64,000 nucleotides of DNA, taken from contig DVIN01000043.1 in NCBI GenBank assembly GCA_018711275.1, forward strand, positions 28,495-92,494, written 5' to 3'. The notes under the pieces were generated by a model that was given only the letters and a program-made list of their open reading frames with translations, did no database searches and had not been told where the DNA came from. This document shows, one piece after another, positions 8,742-15,565 of the stretch. The translations under genes and the position numbers were made by a program. The DNA comes from Candidatus Pullilachnospira intestinigallinarum (GTDB lineage: Bacteria; Bacillota; Clostridia; Lachnospirales; Lachnospiraceae). Every line of letters starts with the position of its first letter. Positions within the stretch are counted from its first letter, which is position 1.

Positions 8742-9434
8742 GTGAACAGACAAAAAACATTTATCACAGCACATTCCGGCGCTGACGGAACCTGTGACAA
8801 CAGTATGGAATTTGTTCAATACGCACTGACCACCTCTGCGGACGTCCTGGAGCTGGACGTCCGCCAGGATAAGGATCATAACCTGATCATCGCCCACGAT
8901 GAGACGGACGGCGAGGCTGTCAGTCTCGTGGGCGTTTTTTCCGTTATGAAAGATCATCCGGAAATGCGTATGAACTGTGACTTGAAGGAATACGGCCTGG
9001 AGCTTCCGGTGCTGAAGCTGGCCGAAGCATGCGGACTGCCCGCGGGCCAGATCCTCTATTCCGGAAGTGTCCGCCCGGTATCGGCAGATGAACCCTGTCC
9101 CTGGCGGAAGGTGGAGGTTTACTGGAATGTGGAGGAATGTATTCCCGGTATTTACGAACATGCCGTCTCCGGAGATACTCCGTCCGCCATCCCGCGAAAG
9201 GATGCCGAACAGCTGGCGGAGGCCTGCTTAAAATGCGGCATTCATACCGTCAATATCTGCGAGAAATTTCTGGGAGAGGAATTTCTTTCCGTGATGGAGA
9301 AGAATGGAATCGGAATATCCGCCTGGACCGTCAATGAGCCGGAACGGATCCGCCAGCTGCTGGATCTGGGTATCCGCAATCTTACCACCCGAAATCTGAA
9401 GGAGGCTCTCCGACTTCGCAGGGAAAGGGCGTGA
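8742..9434 (+). CDS. Glycerophosphodiester phosphodiesterase family protein
   Basis: A 230-residue TIM-barrel hydrolase, predicted to cleave glycerophosphodiesters to an alcohol and glycerol 3-phosphate. GDPD hallmarks are seen: ITAHSGADGTCDNS near the N-terminus, then LELDVRQDKD, IIAHDE, MNCDLKE, and a C-terminal SAWTVNEPE. The canonical HRG arginine is replaced by serine (HSG), and the usual ENT is DNS, so the phosphate-binding site may be altered. No signal peptide, hence cytoplasmic action after import. Start GTG 8742 is chosen because GGGAG lies about 11 nt upstream; an overlapping TTG at 8724 is the alternative. Confidence 0.8.
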   Translation: MNRQKTFITAHSGADGTCDNSMEFVQYALTTSADVLELDVRQDKDHNLIIAHDETDGEAVSLVGVFSVMKDHPEMRMNCDLKEYGLELPVLKLAEACGLPAGQILYSGSVRPVSADEPCPWRKVEVYWNVEECIPGIYEHAVSGDTPSAIPRKDAEQLAEACLKCGIHTVNICEKFLGEEFLSVMEKNGIGISAWTVNEPERIRQLLDLGIRNLTTRNLKEALRLRRERA

Positions 9435-9443
9435 GGGCGGTTT

Positions 9444-9920
9444 ATGATTTTACTGAGAGAACGTTACCGGTGGAAACCGGAGGATTCCAAGACCGATGTG
9501 AAATTTTCCTTTGTGTGCCCCGGGGAGGTTACCGGGATCCGGATTCTGTTTTCCTTTGACCCGGATGCGCTGGAAGATCCGGAAGCCTGCCGGCCCATGA
9601 TCGAGAAAGCCATCCGTCAATACTACGACAACAGGCCGCTGGAATGGGACCGGATCCGGCCGGAGAGCGTCGGGCCTTTAAAAAATCAGATTACTATTTC
9701 CCTGTCAAAGGACGGGGAGTATCTGGGAAATGCCCATCGCTGGCAGAAAAACCAGGTGCATGAAATTTCAGAGACAGAGGCTTCTCCCGGATTTGTCGCG
9801 CCTCGTCGTCTGGCGGGAAGCTGGGAAGGCATGATTCATCTGCACGCGGTCTGCACGCCCCGGTGTCAGGGGCAGCTGATCATTGAAGGGAGGGTTTCCG
9901 ATGCGCTGGTATCCTGTTGA
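9444..9920 (+). CDS. Small protein of unknown function, possible beta-sandwich partner of the PHP hydrolase
   Basis: 158 residues, no signal peptide or membrane segment. It begins MILLRERYRWKPED and has alternating hydrophobic beta-strand patterns (KFSFVCPGEVTGIRILFSF, MIHLHAVCTPRCQGQLIIEG). I do not recognise a named family. Many CehA/McbA-type PHP hydrolases carry an N-terminal beta-sandwich domain before the PHP domain. Here the PHP gene lacks one and overlaps this ORF by 20 nt, so this may be that domain as a separate subunit. That link is inference. Confidence 0.55.
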   Translation: MILLRERYRWKPEDSKTDVKFSFVCPGEVTGIRILFSFDPDALEDPEACRPMIEKAIRQYYDNRPLEWDRIRPESVGPLKNQITISLSKDGEYLGNAHRWQKNQVHEISETEASPGFVAPRRLAGSWEGMIHLHAVCTPRCQGQLIIEGRVSDALVSC

Positions 9921-10914
9921 ACTGCATACCCATACCTGTCACAGTGACGGATCCTTTACCGTGGAAGCACTGGTGGACGCGGCTGCCCGAAATGGTTACC
10001 GGGCGCTGGCGCTCACCGACCACAACACCTCCTCCGGCGTGCCCCGGATGGCTGCACTGGCCTCGCAGAAAGGAATTCTGCCGGTACGGGGACTGGAGTG
10101 GACCACATATCACGGCCATATGGTGGTGCTGGAGGAAAACGGTTATACCGACTGGAGAGGCGTGAAGCCGGAAGAAATCGACGAAGCCATCCGTTCCATC
10201 CACAGAAACGGCGGTATCGTTGGCATCGCTCATCCCTTTTCCCTGTCCGATCCCATCAACACCGGGTACCATTGGGCCTTTCAGATAAAAGACTGGTCTC
10301 TGCCTGATTACATGGAGGTATGGACAAGAAACTATGCGCCCCGCCGTCTTCAGAGCGTCCGGGCCTTTGAAATGTGGGAAAAACTCCTTTCCGGGGGATA
10401 CCGGATCACCGCTATGACCGGACGGGACTGGCATAAGGACGACGGTCTGCCCTGCTGCTATACCTGGGTGGGATGCGAAGGAGAACTGACGGCGCCGAAG
10501 CTTCTGGACGCCATCCGCGGCGGACACATCTGCCTTGGCGCCGGGCCGCTGCTGACCATGGAGGCGGAGGTACCCGGGGAAAACGGTTCCGGCAAAGAAG
10601 CCATTTCCTGCGGAGAAACATTTCCGGCGGCCACGGAGGAGCTTACCCTGTATCTGAACCTTCAGGAAGAGGTACTTCCCGGCGTCTGGGACCGTACCCA
10701 GGTGAAATCCGGCGAAATCCGCGTGATCGCAGACGGAAAGGTGATCGCCTGCGTTCCTGTTGAAAAAACCGGTACCCTCCAAACCGGTACCCTCCGGGTG
10801 AAAGCACCGGAAAAATGGCTGCGGGCGGATCTTTTCGGCAGCTATTACGGGCTGGAAGACTGCCGCATCGCGCTGACAAATCCGGTGTTCCGGGAAGAGA
10901 AACCCGGTTTATAA
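9901..10914 (+). CDS. PHP-domain metallohydrolase (CehA/McbA-like)
   Basis: A 337-residue polymerase-and-histidinol-phosphatase fold hydrolase. The metal ligands are visible: ELHTHTCHSDGSF at the N-terminus, ALTDHNT near residue 42, GLEW, GIAHPFS near 112, and MTGRDWH near 183. A C-terminal beta-rich region follows (about 220-337). Family members hydrolyse phosphomonoesters or esters. Following a GDPD, it may dephosphorylate the released phospho-alcohol. ATG 9901 follows GAAGGGAGGG; the in-frame TTG 9883 is within that ribosome site region. Last gene of the seven-gene operon. Confidence 0.82.
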   Translation: MRWYPVELHTHTCHSDGSFTVEALVDAAARNGYRALALTDHNTSSGVPRMAALASQKGILPVRGLEWTTYHGHMVVLEENGYTDWRGVKPEEIDEAIRSIHRNGGIVGIAHPFSLSDPINTGYHWAFQIKDWSLPDYMEVWTRNYAPRRLQSVRAFEMWEKLLSGGYRITAMTGRDWHKDDGLPCCYTWVGCEGELTAPKLLDAIRGGHICLGAGPLLTMEAEVPGENGSGKEAISCGETFPAATEELTLYLNLQEEVLPGVWDRTQVKSGEIRVIADGKVIACVPVEKTGTLQTGTLRVKAPEKWLRADLFGSYYGLEDCRIALTNPVFREEKPGL

Positions 10915-10968
10915 AATCGTCATAGTTTCTTTGGAATCTGTTTATTGCAATCTTACACTTTATATAAT

Positions 10969-10996
10969 ATAATGCACTCAAAGAGCATTATTTTTC
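10969..10996 (+). terminator. Terminator of the ABC/phosphoesterase operon
   Basis: ATAATGC (10969-10975) pairs with GCATTAT (10985-10991), followed by TTTTC. Short and AT-rich, but well placed 55 nt after the operon. From here to 11207 I see no gene, only repeated GAGAAATCTC-like and GAGATTTC words. Confidence 0.6.
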
Positions 10997-11221
10997 TAAT
11001 GTGTCATACGGAGCTGCACTTCTGATATCTGATCTGAACGCATGTCTGCTTTGCCGGTTCTCTTTTGCCGGAGAACATCGTCATGAGAAATCTCAATGCT
11101 TTTTCCTTTCACAGAAAACATGCAGAGAGATTTCACATGCCGGAAGTTTGGATGACCGCCGGTTTTGTAAAGAATTTCTTTCGGAGAAATCTCCTGCACC
11201 GCAAAAAAAGGAGGTTTTGCG

Positions 11222-12106
11222 ATAGAAAAAAACAGAAACCCGGAAACGAACACGGTGAACCGCCAGTATAAGTCCAGCATTTTTACGATGCTGTTCAGCG
11301 AGAAAGAACAGCTGCTGGCGTTGTACAATGCCGTCAACGGCACCAGCTATGAGGATCCCGGGCTCCTTGAGATCAATACGCTGGAAAACGCCATTTACAT
11401 GGCAGTAAAGAATGATGTGTCATTCCTGATTGATATCAGACTGCATCTGTATGAGCACCAGTCCACCTGGAACCCCAATATGCCCCTGAGAGATCTGTTC
11501 TATGTTTCTGATTTATATTCAGAAATTACCAGGGACGCGAATCTGTTCGGATCAAAGCCGGTACGGATTCCGGCACCCCGTTTTCTGGTATTTTATAACG
11601 GAACACAGGAACAGCCTGACCGGGTAGTTCTCAGGCTGTCAGAGATGTATGAGAAACCGGAAACTTCACCCGCCCTGGAACTGGAGGTACAGGTGCCGAA
11701 CATTAACAGCGGGCATAATGAACAGCTGCTGGATGCCTGCAGGCCGCTGCGGGAGTATGCAGCGTATACGGCCAGAGTCCGCCGGTATGCCAATATGGAA
11801 GGAATGTCGCTGAAGGAAGCGGTGGAGCGGGCTGTAACCGAATGTATCCAGGAGGGAATACTGGAAGAATTTCTGAGAAAAAACAGAGCGGAGGCGATGA
11901 AAGTGAGTATCTACGAATATGATGCCGAAAAACATATCCGGATGGAACGCGAGGACGCTTTTCAGGATGGCCGGGAGGATATGCTGATGTCACTGATTCG
12001 GAAAAAGCTGGGCAGGGGAGAATCGCCTGCCCAGATCGCCCGGGAGCTGGAGCAGGAGGAACGTGTTGTCCGGGAGCTGATTGAGAAGTTACGGAAATCG
12101 GAATAG
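11222..12106 (+). CDS. Rpn-family recombination-promoting nuclease / putative transposase
   Basis: A PD-(D/E)XK-type nuclease family protein (PDDEXK_2 / Rpn), implicated elsewhere in recA-independent recombination or phage defence. Visible are VNRQYKSSIFTMLFSE, the helix-loop LLALYNAVNGTSY, the acidic core IDIRLHLYEHQSTWNP, and the typical tail EYDAEKHIRMEREDAFQDGRE. The best ribosome site in the region, AAGGAGG (11208-11214), is followed 7 nt later by ATA (11222), opening IEKNRNPETNTVNRQYKSS, a normal family N-terminus. No ATG occurs in this frame there; the first conventional start is GTG 11255, which has no ribosome site. Either ATA is used or the start is mutated. Monocistronic. Confidence 0.78.
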   Translation: MEKNRNPETNTVNRQYKSSIFTMLFSEKEQLLALYNAVNGTSYEDPGLLEINTLENAIYMAVKNDVSFLIDIRLHLYEHQSTWNPNMPLRDLFYVSDLYSEITRDANLFGSKPVRIPAPRFLVFYNGTQEQPDRVVLRLSEMYEKPETSPALELEVQVPNINSGHNEQLLDACRPLREYAAYTARVRRYANMEGMSLKEAVERAVTECIQEGILEEFLRKNRAEAMKVSIYEYDAEKHIRMEREDAFQDGREDMLMSLIRKKLGRGESPAQIARELEQEERVVRELIEKLRKSE

Positions 12107-12159
12107 CTATTACAATGTTCTGGCCGGATATGTTGTATTTGTATGGTGTCCAATAGGTT

Positions 12160-12197
12160 AGCCACCCCGCTTTGATGAAAGAGAGGGGTGGCTTTTC
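12160..12197 (+). terminator. Terminator between convergent genes
   Basis: AGCCACCCC (12160-12168) pairs with GGGGTGGCT (12185-12193), then TTTT. It serves the Rpn gene; the convergent DUF1275 gene ends just beyond it. Confidence 0.85.
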
Positions 12198-12202
12198 CAC
12201 GT

Positions 12203-12877
12203 TCAGGCCGCTTCCGCCGCCCGCTCCTTTTCCCCGCGGCGTTCCGTCTCCACCAGGCAGAGGCTCACCGCCAGCGGAAGAAATATCAGGACAGAAGCGT
12301 GCAGCCCCATCCACTGATATCCGAAATAAGAATAAATCACGCCCAGATGGAAAAAAACCAGCGTCCCACCGAAAAACTTCCCTTTCCGAAGTGCTTCCGT
12401 ATTTTTATCGCAAAGATATTCCGTGAATCCCAGAACCGTCTGCTTGTAGTTGTTGGTGGAAAAAATCGTCGAGCAGGCGTATCCGTACACTCCTTTAAAG
12501 GCGCACCACTGGAAAGCGGTGGCAAAGAAAATGGGGTACAGGGCCAGAATATGGTCGGTGCCTGCAGGTATATAGAAAAGCGTCAGGGCGGCAGCTCCGT
12601 TGAGAAAAATGGATACAAATTTCAGATTCCATCCCAGTGTGCGGGGGATCACCACGGAAAGGGCGATGGCCAGACCATACAACAGTGCGGCCCCGATGCG
12701 GATCAGAATCTCATGGGAATTATGTCCCAGAAGGCCGGTGATCAGAGTAATCAGGTTGGCAGTCTGCGAAGACCCGAAAATATCGCAGTGGTTCAGCAAC
12801 GCGTAGGCGCCGAAAAATCCTCCGACAAATGCCATGGAATAGTGGATGCTCACCTGGAGCGTCTGTCTGTCTTTCAT
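12203..12877 (-). CDS. DUF1275 (YoaK-like) membrane protein
   Basis: A 224-residue integral membrane protein with about six hydrophobic helices. DUF1275 features are visible: the N-terminal GGFFGAYALLNHCDIFGSSQ loop (residues about 20-40, with the family's TGN-like position replaced by SSQTAN), then AFQWCAFKGVYGYACSTIFSTNN, GFTEYLCDKN, and a charged C-terminal tail. Function of the family is unknown, possibly transport. I take ATG 12877-12875, preceded on the minus strand by GGGAGGTATCGG; a longer frame to 13003 lacks a ribosome site. Confidence 0.8.
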   Translation of the reverse strand: MKDRQTLQVSIHYSMAFVGGFFGAYALLNHCDIFGSSQTANLITLITGLLGHNSHEILIRIGAALLYGLAIALSVVIPRTLGWNLKFVSIFLNGAAALTLFYIPAGTDHILALYPIFFATAFQWCAFKGVYGYACSTIFSTNNYKQTVLGFTEYLCDKNTEALRKGKFFGGTLVFFHLGVIYSYFGYQWMGLHASVLIFLPLAVSLCLVETERRGEKERAAEAA

Positions 12878-13099
12878 ACCGATACCTCCCTGAAAATTCA
12901 TTATATCACGTCCGCGAAAAAAGAAAATATCGGCAAGTGAGAAAAATGGAGAGGTTTTTGGAAAAAATTTGGATAAAAAGTTTTTCAAAGTTTTGTATCC
13001 CATTTTGCCATATAGGAAAACAGCAGGCAGAATGGCAGTGCATATTTTACGGATTATTGTACATAGTAAGACTATCAGTCGAAGAAAAAGGAGATTGGA

Positions 13100-13489
13100 A
13101 TGATTATGATGAAAAAACGGTTGAAAATATGGTGGATGGCAGGAATGACAGCGGCGGTGCTCTGCCTGGCGGCAGGCTGCGGCAACCGGACGGCGGATCA
13201 GAATAGGGACAATGGCGTCGCGGAGGATGGCATGGATTCCGGTGTCGGAGACAATGAAAATGTCAATGACGTCACCTCGGGAGAGGACGGAAACAGCGCC
13301 GGCGGTGACAGGGATAATCTGGGAGAGGATGTGAAGGACGGCGTGGAGGACGCCGGTGAAGATGTGGGAAAAGGCATCGAGGATGTGACGGAAGGCGTAG
13401 GAGAAGGCGTGAAAGATGTGGGAGAAGGCATCGGAGAGGGTGTGGAAGATCTCACCGGGGGCGCGGACAATAACAATAATGGGAAATAG
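13100..13489 (+). CDS. Small lipoprotein with acidic Gly/Glu/Asp/Val repeats
   Basis: 129 residues. The signal peptide MIMMKKRLKIWWMAG... ends in lipobox LAAGC with the lipid Cys at residue 27. The mature part is almost entirely low-complexity: an Asn/Asp/Gly-rich stretch, then 7-11-residue repeats of the form EDVGKGIEDVTEGVGEGVKD, predicted amphipathic and strongly acidic, ending DNNNNGK. No enzymatic domain. It is probably surface-exposed and membrane-tethered. ATG 13100 follows AAAAAGGAG; ATGs at 13106 and 13109 are alternatives. I do not know a function. Confidence 0.75.
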   Translation: MIMMKKRLKIWWMAGMTAAVLCLAAGCGNRTADQNRDNGVAEDGMDSGVGDNENVNDVTSGEDGNSAGGDRDNLGEDVKDGVEDAGEDVGKGIEDVTEGVGEGVKDVGEGIGEGVEDLTGGADNNNNGK

Positions 13490-13540
13490 ACAGCATTCGT
13501 GGCAGGGAAGCCGGAAGGAGGAACTGCCGTATCAGCCAGG

Positions 13541-13588
13541 CCGCAAAAGGGCGGAATCGGAAACCGCCCTTTTGCGGTTCATTTTTTC
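13541..13588 (+). terminator. Terminator after the repeat lipoprotein
   Basis: CCGCAAAAGGGCGG (13541-13554) pairs with CCGCCCTTTTGCGG (13564-13577), followed by TTCATTTTTT. Confidence 0.88.
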
Positions 13589-13592
13589 ATGA

Positions 13593-13598
13593 TATAAT
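13593..13598 (+). promoter_or_regulatory. Candidate -10 for hisA
   Basis: TATAAT right after the terminator, with a TTTGCG/TTGCGG -35-like word inside the terminator stem 15-16 nt upstream. It implies a leader of about 180 nt before hisA, in which I see no T-box or riboswitch signature. Confidence 0.4.
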
Positions 13599-13788
13599 AG
13601 CCGCAGACGCGACTGTTATATCTGCGCCCAGGCGATTTCCGGGGATCCCGCGAAAGCCCACGCGCATCCGCCGGAGACATTGTGACCGCGGCAGCAGGCA
13701 TAATAGAATGGGTCCCGTACAGAACCCGGGAAGATATCTTCTGACCATTGGGCCAGTCATAATGAAAAGAAAAAGGAGGCAACACGGC

Positions 13789-14565
13789 ATGAGATTTCGG
13801 CCATGCATCGATATACATAACGGAAAAGTAAAACAGATTGTGGGAGGAAGCCTGAGGGATCAGGGGGATTGGGCCCGGGAGAATTTTGTCTCCGGCCAGG
13901 ATGCGCCCTTTTATGCCAGACTTTACCAGTCATACGGGCTTCGGGGAGGACATATCATATTATTGAATCCGGAATCTTCCCCCTATTATCAGGAGACGAA
14001 GGGACAGGCGCTGGCCGCGCTCCGGGCTTATCCGGGAGGCCTCCAGGTGGGAGGCGGTATCCGGCCGGAAAATGCCGGGGAGTTTCTGGATGCGGGCGCC
14101 AGCCATGTGATCGTGACCTCCTATGTATTCCGGGATGGAACACTTTCCTGGGAAAATCTGGAGAACATGATCCGCGCGGTGGGACGTAAGCGGATGGTTC
14201 TTGACCTGAGCTGCCGGAAAAGAGACGGCGCTTACTGGATTGTCACGGACCGCTGGCAGAAGTTTACCCGGGTGGAGGTGAACCGCAGGACGTTGGACAG
14301 GCTTTCCGGCTGCTGCGATGAATTTCTGGTGCATGCGGTGGACGTGGAAGGGAAGGCCTCGGGGATCGAGACAGAGCTGGCCGCCCTTCTGGCCGGATGT
14401 GAAAAGATTCCCATCACCTACGCAGGCGGCGTGGGAAGCTTCCGGGATCTGGAGAAACTAAGGGAAGCGGGAAAAAACCGCCTGGATGTGACGGTGGGAA
14501 GCGCGCTGGACCTGTTCGGCGGTTCCATGTCCTTTGAGCAAATTCTTAAGTTTTGTAAAAATTAA
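13789..14565 (+). CDS. hisA: HisA of the eukaryotic (HIS6-like) type: phosphoribosylformimino-AICAR ribotide isomerase
   Basis: A 258-residue TIM barrel that isomerises ProFAR to PRFAR in histidine synthesis. The N-terminus MRFRPCIDIHNGKVKQIVGG and the inner motifs LQVGGGIRPENA, HVIVTSYVF, LDLSCRKRDG, FLVHAVDVEGK and ITYAGGVGS match the fungal/plant HIS6 subfamily rather than ordinary bacterial HisA. ATG 13789 follows AAAAGGAGG; an in-frame ATG at 13762 would add nine basic residues. It stands alone, with no other his gene in the window. Confidence 0.88.
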   Translation: MRFRPCIDIHNGKVKQIVGGSLRDQGDWARENFVSGQDAPFYARLYQSYGLRGGHIILLNPESSPYYQETKGQALAALRAYPGGLQVGGGIRPENAGEFLDAGASHVIVTSYVFRDGTLSWENLENMIRAVGRKRMVLDLSCRKRDGAYWIVTDRWQKFTRVEVNRRTLDRLSGCCDEFLVHAVDVEGKASGIETELAALLAGCEKIPITYAGGVGSFRDLEKLREAGKNRLDVTVGSALDLFGGSMSFEQILKFCKN

Positions 14566-14605
14566 CTGTAAAAATCGTAAATTTCTATAAATTATCGAAA
14601 AATCA

Positions 14606-14634
14606 TTGCCAAATCTGGCGGCAGTTGGTATAAT
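14606..14634 (+). promoter_or_regulatory. Promoter of hpf
   Basis: TTGCCA (14606-14611), 17-nt spacer, TATAAT (14629-14634). This gives a leader of about 115 nt to the hpf start. Confidence 0.8.
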
Positions 14635-14756
14635 AAAGCTACTTACAGGTGACGGTAACAGAACAGTTTTTTACAGTTGCGGTGTGATAAGCAGAACTGG
14701 AAAGGACTGAATGGCTGCGGCACTTCTGTAAAATAAAGGGCGAAGGAGTTGACAGC

Positions 14757-15284
14757 ATGAAATTTGTAATCAGCGGAAAGAATATCGAAGTAACGGACGG
14801 ACTGAAAACCGCCGTACAGGATAAGCTGGGTAAACTGGAACGGTATTTTACTCCTGATACCGAGGTCCATGTAACCCTGAGCGTGGAAAAAGAGAGACAG
14901 AAAATTGAGGTGACCATTCCCGTAAAGGGCAACATTATCCGGTCCGAGCAGGTGAGCAATGACATGTATGTTTCCATCGATCTGGTGGAAGAGGTGATTG
15001 AACGCCAGCTGAGAAAATATAAGACAAAGATTATCAACAGACAGCAGGGCGCGGGTAATTTCCAGAAGTCCTTTATGGAGGACGAGTTTCCGGAGGATGA
15101 GGAGGTTAAGATCATCCGTACCAAGAGATTTGGGATGAAGCCCATGTATCCGGAGGACGCCTGTGTACAGATGGAGCTTTTGGGTCATAATTTCTTCGTA
15201 TTCCGCAACGCGGAGACTGATGAAGTGAACGTGGTTTATAAACGGAAAGGAAATACTTACGGACTGATTGAGCCGGAGTGCTGA
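14757..15284 (+). CDS. hpf: Ribosome hibernation-promoting factor, long form
   Basis: 175 residues. The N-terminal domain (about 1-100) has MKFVISGKNIEVTDGL and the YVSIDLVEEVIERQLRKYK helix, typical of HPF/RaiA, which blocks the decoding centre. The C-terminal domain (about 115-175, IIRTKRFGMKPMYPEDA to NTYGLIEP) mediates 100S dimer formation in long-form HPF. ATG 14757 follows GAAGGAG. Its place directly before secA is common in Firmicutes. Monocistronic, with a terminator behind. Confidence 0.95.
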   Translation: MKFVISGKNIEVTDGLKTAVQDKLGKLERYFTPDTEVHVTLSVEKERQKIEVTIPVKGNIIRSEQVSNDMYVSIDLVEEVIERQLRKYKTKIINRQQGAGNFQKSFMEDEFPEDEEVKIIRTKRFGMKPMYPEDACVQMELLGHNFFVFRNAETDEVNVVYKRKGNTYGLIEPEC

Positions 15285-15330
15285 TGTCGGCAAAGCGGGC
15301 GGATATCATCTGGTAAATGAAAATTGAGGT

Positions 15331-15380
15331 GGGAGTTTCCCGGAACCGGCCAAAGGGCGGGGGCGGGAAACTCCCGTTTT
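15331..15380 (+). terminator. Terminator after hpf
   Basis: GGGAGTTTCCCG (15331-15342) pairs with CGGGAAACTCCC (15364-15375), followed by GTTTTC. Confidence 0.85.
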
Positions 15381-15491
15381 CTTGTTCCACAGGAAACGAT
15401 GTCCCTGTGGAACAAAAACGTCCGCAGGCTGCGGGCACGCGCCGCAAAGGGTAAATCCGGAAATCAAACCGGAAAATCGAGGATTCTCTGG

Positions 15492-15520
15492 TTGTGCATT
15501 GTCAGAGAAAGTGTTAGAAT
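15492..15520 (+). promoter_or_regulatory. Promoter of secA
   Basis: TTGTGC (15492-15497), 17-nt spacer, TAGAAT (15515-15520), 45 nt before the secA start. Confidence 0.7.
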
Positions 15521-15565
15521 AGATGATGGTATTTTTCAAACTCAGTACAGTACAGGAGTGAATAT

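Noticed and set aside
13600..13788. Possible T-box or riboswitch in the hisA leader
   Set aside because: No T-box GGTGG-type conserved block, specifier stem or known aptamer could be found.
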